Below the pieces are notes generated by a model. That model saw only the letters and a list, made by a program, of their open reading frames with translations, was not told the DNA's origin and ran no database searches. Source: CAYLSV01 sp964386435 (GTDB lineage Bacteria > Planctomycetota > Phycisphaerae > Tepidisphaerales > Tepidisphaeraceae). Taken from it: a stretch of 29,687 nucleotides of DNA. Both the position numbers and the translations under genes were made by a program. The DNA lies in assembly GCA_964386435.1 (NCBI GenBank), contig CAYLSV010000043.1:1-29687 (forward strand), written 5' to 3'. Positions 15,413 through 23,095 of this stretch are shown in pieces. The first letter of the stretch is position 1. Each line of letters opens with the position of its first letter.

Positions 15413-16930
15413 TCAAGCGGTGGCGGGGAGGACGTTGAGCTTGCTCTGGCGTTTGTGCTCGACGGTGGCCACATGGTCGTAGCCTTGCCAGTCTGTGACA
15501 ATGGCGTCGACGAGTTGGCCGGGGTGGAGGTTGCCGCGGGGGTCATGGACGTAGGTGACGCCGTCGATATCCGGGGCCTGGCGGGCGGTGCGGCCGACGT
15601 AGAGCTGGCCGCCCTCGTCGACCTCGCCCTCGCAGGAATCGATCAGGACTTCCTGCTTCTGCCCGACCATCGCCGCCGAGGTGGCGAAGGCGACTTCCTG
15701 CTGGGCGAGCATCAGCTCGTCGACGCGGCGCTGGATGACCTCCGGCGGCAGCTGCCCGTCCGCCCGGCCCATCGGCGTGCCGGGCTCCGGGCTGTAGCCG
15801 AAGACGCCGAGGTTATCGAAGCCGAACTCGCTGATGAACTCGCGCAGTTCCTCGTGCTCGGTTTCTGTCTCGCCGGGGCTGCCGGCGATCATGGTGGTCC
15901 GCAGCGCGATGCCCGGCACGCGGTCGCGGAGCTTGTGCAAGAGCGTCTCGGTCTCCCGCCGCGTCACCTTCCGCCGCATGCGGCCCAGCACGGCGTCGTT
16001 GATGTGCTGCAGCGGCATGTCGACGTACTTCACCACCCGCCGACTCTCGGCCAGGGCGTCGATCATTTCGTCGGTGAAGCAGCTTGGGTAGGCGTACATC
16101 AGCCGGACCCAGGCGACGTCCGTTGGCAGCTCCTTGTCCAGCCGCCGCAGCAGGCCGGCGAGGCCGGGGGCGAAGTTGATGTCGGTGCCGTAGCTGGTCG
16201 TGTCCTGGCCGATGAGCAGGATTTCCGTTGCCCCGTCGGCGGCTAACTCATTGGCTTCGGCGAGGATGGCGTCGATCGGCTTGCTCCGCATCGGACCGCG
16301 GATGCTGGGGATGGTGCAGAAGGCGCAGCCCTGGTTGCACCCCTCGCTCATGCGGAGGTAGGCGTAGTGGCGGGGCGTGAGCCGCAGCCGGCTGCGGTCG
16401 TCCTCGAACACGGCCAGCCGTCCGCCGCGTTTGCCGCTGGCCTGTTTGCGGAGCAGCGTGGCGGCCTTGGAATCGTCGCCCGCGGCAAACGCCTCGGCCT
16501 GCCCGACGCCCTCGCTGACGGCGTGGTACTTGCCCAAAAAGTGATCGACCTCCGGCCGGCGGCCCCGCACGGCGTCGACGATGTGGTCGCGGTCGAACAC
16601 GCCGACCAACCGGTCAATCCCCGGCTCCTCGGCGATCAGCTTCGTCTTGTGCCGCTGCACCAGACACCCCGCCACCACCACCCGCTTGGCCCGCCCGGCC
16701 TCTTTGAGCGCCACGGCCTGCCGGATCTCGTCCATGCTCTCGGTCTTGCTCGCCTCGAGAAACCCGCAGGTGTTGATGACGATGGCATCGGCGTCCTCGT
16801 GATCGTCCGTCGGCACCAACCCGTCGGCTGCCAGCAAACCGAGCATGCGTTCGGAGTCCACCAGGTTCTTCGGGCAACCCAGCGACACGAAGGCGACGGT
16901 CTCGATGTTCTCTTCTCGCGTGGCGGGCAT
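15413..16930 (-). CDS. rimO: Ribosomal protein S12 methylthiotransferase
   Basis: A 505-residue radical-SAM enzyme that methylthiolates the conserved Asp of ribosomal protein S12. The N-terminal domain has the three cluster cysteines C19 (SLGCPKNLVDSE, diagnostic for RimO over MiaB), C55 (INTCGFLE) and C89 (AGCLVQ). The radical-SAM CxxxCxxC is C198, C202 and C205 in SEGCNQGCAFCTIPSIRG, and a TRAM domain closes the protein. The ATG at 16928-16930 is chosen because upstream codons in the same frame translate an octamer-repeat element into Pro/Arg-rich sequence. The spacing C89 to C198 is about 40 residues longer than in E. coli RimO, owing to a charged insert at roughly 130-180. The gene is divergent from folC. 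Confidence 0.95.
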   Translation of the reverse strand: MPATREENIETVAFVSLGCPKNLVDSERMLGLLAADGLVPTDDHEDADAIVINTCGFLEASKTESMDEIRQAVALKEAGRAKRVVVAGCLVQRHKTKLIAEEPGIDRLVGVFDRDHIVDAVRGRRPEVDHFLGKYHAVSEGVGQAEAFAAGDDSKAATLLRKQASGKRGGRLAVFEDDRSRLRLTPRHYAYLRMSEGCNQGCAFCTIPSIRGPMRSKPIDAILAEANELAADGATEILLIGQDTTSYGTDINFAPGLAGLLRRLDKELPTDVAWVRLMYAYPSCFTDEMIDALAESRRVVKYVDMPLQHINDAVLGRMRRKVTRRETETLLHKLRDRVPGIALRTTMIAGSPGETETEHEELREFISEFGFDNLGVFGYSPEPGTPMGRADGQLPPEVIQRRVDELMLAQQEVAFATSAAMVGQKQEVLIDSCEGEVDEGGQLYVGRTARQAPDIDGVTYVHDPRGNLHPGQLVDAIVTDWQGYDHVATVEHKRQSKLNVLPATA

Positions 16931-16948
16931 GGGTGGTTGGGGAGTGTA

Positions 16949-17075
16949 GGGGCTGGGCAGAAGGGACGGAGGGACTAAGGGACGAAGGGGTGGAGGCACG
17001 AAGCAACCACGCTTGTTCCGGCCACTTCGTCCCTTGATCCCTCCGTCCCTCAATCCCTTCTGCCAACCCCAGCCC
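16949..17075. repeat. Inverted element D with octamer-repeat arms
   Basis: The left arm contains three tandem 8-nt units (AGGGACGG, AGGGACTA, AGGGACGA) ending near 16986. The right arm, from 17025, is the inverse with four units (AGGGATTG, AGGGACGG, AGGGATCA, AGGGACGA when read on the minus strand), so the arms differ by exactly one unit. Flanks GGCTGGG/CCAGCCC also pair. The element lies in the 209-bp divergent gap between rimO and folC, starting 18 nt upstream of the rimO ATG, and would form a hairpin in a rimO leader if transcribed. Confidence 0.75.
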
Positions 17076-17139
17076 GCCATCTTGGCACAACCTAACCCGA
17101 TTATTGGACAGGTTTTGCGGCTGCCGCTAAGGTGCGGCC

Positions 17140-18687
17140 ATGCTGGGTCAAGGGAAGCGCATCGGGTGGGGCGAAGACGATGAAGTTCACCTGAACCGGG
17201 CCGGCGGCCGGCGGTTGGCGCGGACGGCGAAGGTGGTCAAGAAGACCAGCCGCCGACGCACGCCGACGCTGCTGCCGCTCGAGCAGCCGATCACGACGCT
17301 GCCGCGGGCGATGCGGTTTCTGGACCAGCTGTCAAACGTCGAGCGAATGCGGATCGTGCGGTACGACGGCGACACGTTCAACCTCGACGGCATCAAACGC
17401 CTGCTCAAACGGCTGGGCGATCCGCAGGAGCAACTCAACGTCATCCACATCGCCGGCAGCAAGGGCAAGGGCAGCACCTGCCTGATGCTCGACGCCATGT
17501 TGCGGGCCAGCGGTTACGCGACCGGGTTGTTCACCAGCCCGCATTTGGAGGACGTGCGGGAGCGGGTGTGTGTGGGCGGGGCGATGGTCAGCCAGGCGGA
17601 GTTCACCCGGCTGGTCGCCCGGCTCGCGCCGCACGTCGCGGCCGTCGCCGAGGAGCTGGGTCGGCCGCCGAGCTACTTCGATGTGCTGACGGCATTGGCG
17701 TTTTGTCACTTTCGTGACGAGGGCGTCGACTTTGCGATTATGGAAACCGGCCTGGGCGGGCGGCTGGACAGCACCAACGTCGTCAAGAAGCCGCTGGTGT
17801 GCGGCATCACGTCGATCAGCATGGACCACATGGCCCAGCTCGGCAACACGCTGGCCAAAATCGCCACGGAGAAGGGCGGCATCTTCAAGAAGAACGTCCT
17901 CGCCCTCAGCGTCGCCCAGGAGCCCGAGGCCGAGGAGGCCCTGCGGCAGACGGCCAAGCGGCGGGGGGCCGATTTGCGGGTGCTGGGGCAGGAGATCGAG
18001 TTCAGCATCAGGTTCCAGGGGCAGGGGCCGCTGGGCCGCCGGCACGTCGCCCAGCCGCACTCGCCGACGGTGCGAGACAGCCTCGTTTGCCTGAGCACCG
18101 AGCATTCGCAGCTGGAGCACTTCGCCGTTCCCGTCCGCGGCGAGCATCAGGCCCAGAACGCCGGGCTGGCGTTGGCGTTGCTGGACGCGCTCGTCGGGCA
18201 GGGACACGAGGTCGATTTCGACGCCGCCCAGCAGGCGCTGCGTGACCTGCGGATGCCGGCTCGGATGGAAATTGTCGCCCAAACCTCGCCGGGCCCGCAG
18301 ATCGTCATCGACGGCGCTCACAATGAGGCCAGCGTGTGCGCTTTGCTGCAGAACGCCTCGCAAATCGCCCGGTACGATTCGCTGGTGCTCATCTTCGGCT
18401 GCTGCCAAGACAAGGACGTCGAGGGCATGCTTTCGGCGATGGCGTGCGGGGCCGACAAGGTGATTTTCACCGCCGTCAATAACGCCCGCACGGCCGACCC
18501 GGCGGAGTTGGCCGCCCGCTACCACGACCGGTTCAGCCGCGTCGCCCAACACGCCCCAACCCTCGACGCCGCCCTCGCCGCCGCCAAGCGGGCCGCGACG
18601 AAGGACGATTTGATCGTCATCACCGGCAGCTTCTACCTCGCCGCCGAAGCCCGCCGCCGCTTCCGGGCCCTGGCGACTGCGGGTTAA
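17140..18687 (+). CDS. folC: Folylpolyglutamate synthase / dihydrofolate synthase (Mur-ligase family)
   Basis: A protein of 515 residues from ATG 17140. It adds glutamate to dihydropteroate and/or folates, making polyglutamylated folate in the cytosol. The ATP-binding P-loop is HIAGSKGKGST (103-113). Family blocks follow: FTSPHLEDVRERV (131-143), METGLGGRLDSTN (201-213), DHMAQLGNTLAKIATEKGGI (229-248), the Mur-ligase-like GEHQAQNAGLAL (334-345) and DGAHNEAS (391-398). The family normally begins close to MRFLDQLSNVERM (residue 58 here, ATG at 17311), so the first about 45-57 Lys/Arg-rich residues may be a lineage extension or an over-long start. The GSKGKGST spelling, rather than GTNGKGST, is a recognised variant. 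The gene is divergent from rimO. Confidence 0.92.
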   Translation: MLGQGKRIGWGEDDEVHLNRAGGRRLARTAKVVKKTSRRRTPTLLPLEQPITTLPRAMRFLDQLSNVERMRIVRYDGDTFNLDGIKRLLKRLGDPQEQLNVIHIAGSKGKGSTCLMLDAMLRASGYATGLFTSPHLEDVRERVCVGGAMVSQAEFTRLVARLAPHVAAVAEELGRPPSYFDVLTALAFCHFRDEGVDFAIMETGLGGRLDSTNVVKKPLVCGITSISMDHMAQLGNTLAKIATEKGGIFKKNVLALSVAQEPEAEEALRQTAKRRGADLRVLGQEIEFSIRFQGQGPLGRRHVAQPHSPTVRDSLVCLSTEHSQLEHFAVPVRGEHQAQNAGLALALLDALVGQGHEVDFDAAQQALRDLRMPARMEIVAQTSPGPQIVIDGAHNEASVCALLQNASQIARYDSLVLIFGCCQDKDVEGMLSAMACGADKVIFTAVNNARTADPAELAARYHDRFSRVAQHAPTLDAALAAAKRAATKDDLIVITGSFYLAAEARRRFRALATAG

Positions 18688-18724
18688 GGGTGGACTACCG
18701 CTACTCGACCGTTCCTGAACTCGG

Positions 18725-18773
18725 GCGTCGCCGAAACCCCCACCGCCGTGGTAACGGCGGGGCTACGCCCGAT
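18725..18773. repeat. Single REP-like unit
   Basis: One unit of the palindromic family, with the hairpin CCGCCGT-GGTA-ACGGCGG and flanks CGTCGCCGAAACC and GGCTACGCCCGA. It shares 36 exact nt (18733-18768) with the right unit of the 15.3 kb element in inverse orientation. It lies 38 nt after the folC stop. The stretch 18774-18893 shows nothing else. Confidence 0.8.
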
Positions 18774-18893
18774 GTTGACGCACCGCCAACCGCAGCCGCT
18801 ACCCGCTGCCCACGCGGCTGAGGTGTGGTCGGTCTGTCGACGGGAAGGTAGCGGACGCACAGTGCTTCGGTAACTGCAGGAGGTCGCGTGTTC

Positions 18894-18922
18894 GTAGCTG
18901 CGGATCCCTGATCCGCAGCTAC
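18894..18922. repeat. 29-nt palindrome, copy 1
   Basis: 13-nt arms GTAGCTGCGGATC and GATCCGCAGCTAC flank a 3-nt spacer CCT. An element with identical arms and spacer AGT is at 24589-24617. The ends contain GTAGCTGCGG, which does not match the REP-like family. It could serve as a terminator-like hairpin, a protein site or the footprint of a mobile repeat. Confidence 0.8.
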
Positions 18923-18965
18923 AGGACGCGTGCTCCAATCAAGATCCGCATATGATGATGACCTC

Positions 18966-19208
18966 GTGCCGTACGCAATCGAAGTCTTCTACAAAGCTCC
19001 GGCGCGGGCCGACCATGAGGAGCGGCTTGTCGCGGCGGCTCGGTCCCACAACGGGCGGCTTGATGATCGGGAGGAGCCGAGGGGGTCCGCTTCGAGCATT
19101 TGCCTGACATTCGAATTTGATGCGCTGGATCACGCTCGGACGGCGGCCGACTGCTTTCGGCGCGACGGTGCCTATGTCGAGGGACCGCAGGTTTACGCGG
19201 CGTCTTGA
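18966..19208 (+). CDS. Small hypothetical protein, about 80 residues
   Basis: Not recognised. GTG 18966 is preferred (protein begins PYAIEVFYKAPARADHEERL); a GTG at 18930 adds 12 residues and would start 7 nt after the palindrome. Predicted pattern is strand, helix, strand (SSICLTFEFDALDHARTAA), helix, strand, like a compact ferredoxin-like alpha/beta domain. There is no signal peptide or membrane segment. It is on the same strand as the membrane protease gene and ends 50 bp before that gene's likely start. Confidence 0.5.
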   Translation: MPYAIEVFYKAPARADHEERLVAAARSHNGRLDDREEPRGSASSICLTFEFDALDHARTAADCFRRDGAYVEGPQVYAAS

Positions 19209-19258
19209 TCTCTCGACGGTCGGTTTGCCTCGCCCGGTGTCGTGCCGATGATGGGGGT

Positions 19259-20029
19259 GTGACCGCGCCCGTTGCCAAGCCGAAGGAGCCGTATTATCCG
19301 ACGCCGCCGCGGGACAAGGTGCAGGCGTGGATGGACGCCAAGGCGCCGGCCGATTGGTACTACATCCTGCCGATGGCGGTGTTTTTGCTTCTGCTGTCGG
19401 TGCCGTTCGACGGGTTCGAGTGGCCGATGCGGCTGGGGCAGTTGCTCATCGTCGGCGGGCTGCTAATTTGGACCTGGCCGCGGCTGACGGCGGCGGAGCG
19501 GACGTGGGATGGGTGGCTGCTGGGCATCGTCGTCGGCGTCGTCGGGCTGGTGCAGTGGATCGGCATGGACAAGCTGCTGCGGGCGGTGCCATGGCTCTCG
19601 TGGACGTACTACCGCTACGGCCCCGGCGATCCCGAGTCGTTCATGCCGGATCAGTTCGCCACGACGTTCCTGCTGGTGACGATGATCGTCGTCCGCATGG
19701 GTATCAGCGTGATCGTGGTGGCGTTCATGGAGGAAATCTTCTGGCGGAACTTCCTGTGGCGCACGCTCGCCAGCCCGAACAACATGCACCGCTTCGGCGT
19801 CGGCCAGTACGATCCGCTGGCGTTCTTCGGCACCGCATGCGCCTTCGCCCTCGTCCACCCGCAATGGCTCGTCGCCATCGGCTACGGGCTGCTGATGTCG
19901 CTCTTGCTGTGGAAGACCAAGAGCCTCGGCAGCGTCATCATCGCCCACGCCGTCACCAACGGGCTGTTGTGGGCTTACGTCCTGATCGCGTGGTACGGGT
20001 TCGGGTATGACCAGTGGTATTTCTGGTGA
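19259..20029 (+). CDS. CPBP-family intramembrane metalloprotease (CAAX protease-like)
   Basis: 256 residues from GTG 19259; an upstream in-frame start at 19205 adds unconvincing sequence, and GATGATGGGG precedes the chosen GTG. About six to seven membrane segments are visible. The three CPBP/ABI motifs are present: EEIFWRNFL (E158, E159, R163, the EExxxR motif), FALVH (H200, the FxxxH motif) and HAVTN (H230 and N234). These are the zinc and catalytic residues of the Rce1-like family. One branch of this family (pepcterm_CAAX) co-occurs with exosortase/PEP-CTERM systems; since a PEP-CTERM substrate is encoded at 4.5 kb, membership is worth testing but is only an inference. Confidence 0.85.
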   Translation: MTAPVAKPKEPYYPTPPRDKVQAWMDAKAPADWYYILPMAVFLLLLSVPFDGFEWPMRLGQLLIVGGLLIWTWPRLTAAERTWDGWLLGIVVGVVGLVQWIGMDKLLRAVPWLSWTYYRYGPGDPESFMPDQFATTFLLVTMIVVRMGISVIVVAFMEEIFWRNFLWRTLASPNNMHRFGVGQYDPLAFFGTACAFALVHPQWLVAIGYGLLMSLLLWKTKSLGSVIIAHAVTNGLLWAYVLIAWYGFGYDQWYFW

Positions 20030-20034
20030 AATGA

Positions 20035-20119
20035 GTCCGTTGTCCGTTGTCAGTTGTCAGTTGCTGCACTTCTTCGTGCGTCCGCCGGCGTGAGCAACGG
20101 GCTACGGACAACTGACCAC
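20035..20119. repeat. Inverted element C with perfect heptamer arm
   Basis: The left arm is four clean 7-nt words from 20035: GTCCGTT, GTCCGTT, GTCAGTT, GTCAGTT. The right arm, about 20091-20119, is an imperfect inverse. Bases 20046-20100 match the reverse complement of 12938-12992 at 48/55 positions. It begins 5 nt after the membrane-protease stop codon, on the mirror orientation of element B with respect to its neighbouring gene end. Confidence 0.82.
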
Positions 20120-20133
20120 TGCTAACATCGGTT

Positions 20134-21324
20134 GTGCCTGCGCCCCGCCGCCTTTACATGGATAATGCCGCCACGAGCTTCCCCAAGCCACCGGGGGTCG
20201 CGGCGGCGATGGCGGACTACGCGACGAACCTCGGGGCCTCGGCCGGGCGGGGGGCGTACCGGGAGGCGCTGCAGACCGGCGATTTGCTCGCCAAGTGCCG
20301 GCGGCAGATCCGCACGCTCATCCGCGGCGAGGCCGACGAACACGTGATTTTCACCCTCAACTGCTCCGACGCCCTGAACCTGGCGATCAAGGGCATGCTC
20401 GACCCCCGACCCACCCGGCCGCAACACGTCGTCTGCACCCACGGCGACCACAACTCCATCCTCCGCCCCGTCGAGGCGCTGGCGATGGACAACGTCATCA
20501 CCCGCACCCACGTCCCGATCGACGACGCCGGTCTGGTCGATCCCGACGACATCAAGAAGGCCATCCGGCCGGACACGAAGCTCGTCTGTTTGACGCACGT
20601 GAGCAACGTCACCGGCGCGGTGCAGCCGGTGCGGGAGATCGGCGAGGTGTGCCGGGAGATGGCTGTGCCGTTCGTGGTGGACGCGGCGCAGTCGGCCGGG
20701 CACGTGCCGATCGACGTGGTAGGCGACTGCATTGACTTGCTCGCCGCGCCGGGCCACAAGGCGCTGATGGGGCCGCTGGGCACCGGCTTCCTCTACCTCC
20801 GGCCGGGGTTGGAGCGCATGCTCCGCCCGCTCCGCGAGGGCGGGACCGGCAGCCGCAGCGAGCAACCGACCCAGCCCGATGAGCTGCCCGACAAGTACGA
20901 GCCGGGCAGCCACAACGCCATCGGCATCGCCGGCCTCGCCGCCGGGCTCGACTGGCTGCTGGACCGCACCGTCGAGGTCGTCGCCGAGCACGAGGCCGCC
21001 CTGGTCCGCACCTTCATCGGCGCGACCCAAGGCCTCGACGGCTTCACCTACCACGGCCCGCAGGGCATCGCCGACCGCATCGGCGTCTTCAGCGTCGCCG
21101 TCGATGGCTACGCCCCGCAGGAACTTTCCGCCGTCCTCGAAAGCGAGTACGGCATCCTCACCCGCAGCGGCATCCACTGCGCCCCTTACGTTCATGCCAG
21201 CCAAAACACCGTCGAGCAGGGCGGCACCACCCGCCTCAGCTTCGGCCCGTTCCTGACGGCCCAGGACGTGAAGTTCGCCTGCGACGCCCTTGCCGAGCTG
21301 GCCCTGGAAGCCGTGCCGGCGTGA
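20134..21324 (+). CDS. Class V aminotransferase / cysteine desulfurase-family PLP enzyme
   Basis: A 396-residue cytosolic PLP enzyme. The opening YMDNAATSFPKPPGV, then GASAGRGAY, is typical of the cysteine desulfurase/selenocysteine-lyase-like class V subgroup. PLP-site residues are H106 (GDHNS), D183 and Q186 (VVDAAQSAGH) and the Schiff-base lysine K209 (APGHKALMGPLGTGF). C349 in GIHCAPYVH sits where these enzymes carry the substrate cysteine or related loop. It probably removes sulfur or selenium from cysteine or selenocysteine, but the subgroup includes enzymes of unproved substrate. No isc/suf partners are nearby. The predicted start follows an inverted repeat and has no strong ribosome binding site. 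Confidence 0.87.
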   Translation: MPAPRRLYMDNAATSFPKPPGVAAAMADYATNLGASAGRGAYREALQTGDLLAKCRRQIRTLIRGEADEHVIFTLNCSDALNLAIKGMLDPRPTRPQHVVCTHGDHNSILRPVEALAMDNVITRTHVPIDDAGLVDPDDIKKAIRPDTKLVCLTHVSNVTGAVQPVREIGEVCREMAVPFVVDAAQSAGHVPIDVVGDCIDLLAAPGHKALMGPLGTGFLYLRPGLERMLRPLREGGTGSRSEQPTQPDELPDKYEPGSHNAIGIAGLAAGLDWLLDRTVEVVAEHEAALVRTFIGATQGLDGFTYHGPQGIADRIGVFSVAVDGYAPQELSAVLESEYGILTRSGIHCAPYVHASQNTVEQGGTTRLSFGPFLTAQDVKFACDALAELALEAVPA

Positions 21325-21334
21325 GCGGCTGCCG

Positions 21335-22255
21335 TCAGTTCGTCACCGCATCGCCCGCGGTCACGTCCTTGACCTCGACGTCGATGCCCAGCGTCTCCTC
21401 GGCGTTGCCGTAGAGGGTGCCGCTGGTGGGCGTGGCGTCGCGGAAGAAGCGGCCGACGGCGACGCGGACGTGGTCCAAAGCCGGCAGCACGCCGTTGGTC
21501 GGGTCGAAGCCGGACCAGCCGACGTCGGGCAGGTACAGCTCGACCCACGCGTGGCTGGCATCCGATTGGGCACGCTCCATGCCGGTGTTGCCGGTGAAGA
21601 CGTAGCCGCACACGTACCGCGCCGGCACGCCCAAAAGCCGGGCGAGGCAGATGAAGAGTTGGGCGAAGTCCTGGCACACGCCGCGGCGACTTTGCATCAC
21701 GTCGTAGGGCGTCGTGGCGTTGGTCGTGCTGCCGGGGACGTACTCGTACTGCTTGTACAGCTCGAGATTGATGTTGAACATCGTCTCGAAGAGGTCGCCG
21801 TCGTTCCGCTTCACGAAGCTCGTGGCGTAGGCGAACAGCTCGCTGAGCTGCGCGTCGGGCAGCTCCACACTCGTCAAAAACGGCGAGAGCACCAGCCGAT
21901 CCCGCGGCATCCAGTTCAGCGGGATCTGCGGCCGAGTCTTGGCCTCCTTGGCGAACGCCATGGCGTCGACCGGGTGCAAATCGACCTCGCTCACCGCCTT
22001 CACCGACAGGCCGGTGTAGGGCATTGTCACCTCGAACCGGTGGCAGACGTTGCCGAACACATCGGGGAACTCCGCCACCGGCTCGCCCAGCGGCACGTCG
22101 TCGACCTCGACGTTCAGCTCGAAGTTCTCCAAATGCTGCAGCCGGTCGTGCGTCGGCTGCAGCCGGGCCAGGTGGGCGCTGCGGCTCATCGGCCGGTCGT
22201 AGGTGTAGCGGGTCGCGTGCGAAACCCGCAGGCGGCGGGTGGCGGTGGGGTTCAT
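21335..22255 (-). CDS. Transglutaminase-like cysteine protease family protein
   Basis: A 306-residue cytosolic-looking protein. An N-terminal beta-rich domain (LRVSHATRYTYDRPMSRSAH, about 9-28) matches the bacterial transglutaminase-like N-terminal domain. The catalytic core follows, with triad C194 (RRGVCQDFAQLFICLARLLG), H235 (DASHAWVELYLP) and D251 (GFDPTNG). These proteins, often called transglutaminase family or DUF2126-associated proteins, are probably peptidases or amidases with unknown substrates. The ATG at 22253-22255 is chosen because AGGA lies about 9 nt upstream; two earlier ATGs are too close to that site. The gene converges with the PLP enzyme gene (10-bp gap) and is divergent from the methyltransferase. 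Confidence 0.87.
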   Translation of the reverse strand: MNPTATRRLRVSHATRYTYDRPMSRSAHLARLQPTHDRLQHLENFELNVEVDDVPLGEPVAEFPDVFGNVCHRFEVTMPYTGLSVKAVSEVDLHPVDAMAFAKEAKTRPQIPLNWMPRDRLVLSPFLTSVELPDAQLSELFAYATSFVKRNDGDLFETMFNINLELYKQYEYVPGSTTNATTPYDVMQSRRGVCQDFAQLFICLARLLGVPARYVCGYVFTGNTGMERAQSDASHAWVELYLPDVGWSGFDPTNGVLPALDHVRVAVGRFFRDATPTSGTLYGNAEETLGIDVEVKDVTAGDAVTN

Positions 22256-22298
22256 CTGCATCATCCTACGCAGCCCCGCCGGCATACGCTGCCTTGAC

Positions 22299-23048
22299 AT
22301 GCCGACCGACGCCCGCATCGCCGACGAAGATTTGGCCCAAACCACCGACCCCGACTACGCCACCGACGAGTACGATGAGGAGTATTTCCGCTGGATTGTC
22401 CGCAACAAGCATTACCGCAGCTTCAAGCTTCGCATGCGGTGGATCGACGAACTGGTGAAGCCGGCGGCGGGCGACAAGATCGTCGACCTCGGCTGCGGCG
22501 CCGGCATGGTCGCCGAGCACTGCGGCCGCGCCGGGGCGATCGTGCATGGCGTCGACCTTTCACCCGTCGCCGTCCGCGTCGCCCAGGAGGTCAACAAGGA
22601 TTTGCCGAACGTCACGTTCGAGGTCGGCGATGCCAGCGACGTGCCCAGCCAACAACCCAGCAGCTTCGACAAGGCCATTAGCGCCGACGTCACCGAGCAC
22701 TGCGGCTACGACGTCATGATGGGCATCTTCCGCGAAGCCCACCGCCTGCTCAAGCCGGGCGGCACCTACTTCATCTACACCCCCAACCCGCTCCACTGGA
22801 TCGAGGTCGGCAAAGAGCACGGCCCCCAGATCGGCCCGTTCAAGCAGCACCCTGCGCACACCGGCCTCCGCACCGCGCCGGTCCTTAAGGAAGCCTTGGA
22901 ACAAGCCGGCTTCGAGGTACTCGCCAACCCCAAGACGCCGAGCATGATCCCTGGCCTGAACCTGCTTGAAAAGCTCTGGAGCAACCAGCCGATCTTCCCG
23001 CAACTTGGTGTGTACCGCGTCGTCCTGCTCGCCCGCAAGCCGGCGTGA
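22299..23048 (+). CDS. Class I SAM-dependent methyltransferase (UbiG-like)
   Basis: 249 residues from ATG 22299; upstream in-frame sequence would overlap the divergent transglutaminase gene. Motif I is KIVDLGCGAGMVAEH (60-74), the acidic end of strand 2 is HGVDLS (83-88), the motif-II-like FDKAISADVTEH (123-134) follows, then LLKPGGTYFIYTPNP (150-164). The C-terminal part (HTGLRTAPVLKEALEQAGF) carries a substrate-side helix pair typical of small-molecule or lipid O-methyltransferases of the UbiG/Methyltransf_11-23 type. Substrate unknown. A tRNA gene follows on the opposite strand 47 bp away. Confidence 0.85.
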   Translation: MPTDARIADEDLAQTTDPDYATDEYDEEYFRWIVRNKHYRSFKLRMRWIDELVKPAAGDKIVDLGCGAGMVAEHCGRAGAIVHGVDLSPVAVRVAQEVNKDLPNVTFEVGDASDVPSQQPSSFDKAISADVTEHCGYDVMMGIFREAHRLLKPGGTYFIYTPNPLHWIEVGKEHGPQIGPFKQHPAHTGLRTAPVLKEALEQAGFEVLANPKTPSMIPGLNLLEKLWSNQPIFPQLGVYRVVLLARKPA

Positions 23049-23095
23049 GCGCAACGCAAAAGCGGGCCGCCGATGGACGACCCGCTCTTGATGGA

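Noticed and set aside
16931..17080. 50-residue N-terminal extension of RimO
   Set aside because: It translates the octamer inverted repeat into Arg/Pro/Gly-rich sequence; the conserved RimO domain begins right after ATG 16928-16930.
11932..20119. CRISPR array interpretation of the spaced repeats
   Set aside because: Copies are kilobases apart, palindromic and lie in different gene gaps, without regularly spaced unique spacers; no cas gene is present.
22256..22345. Longer start for the transglutaminase-like protein
   Set aside because: It would overlap the divergent methyltransferase start, and the AGGA ribosome binding site fits ATG 22253-22255.
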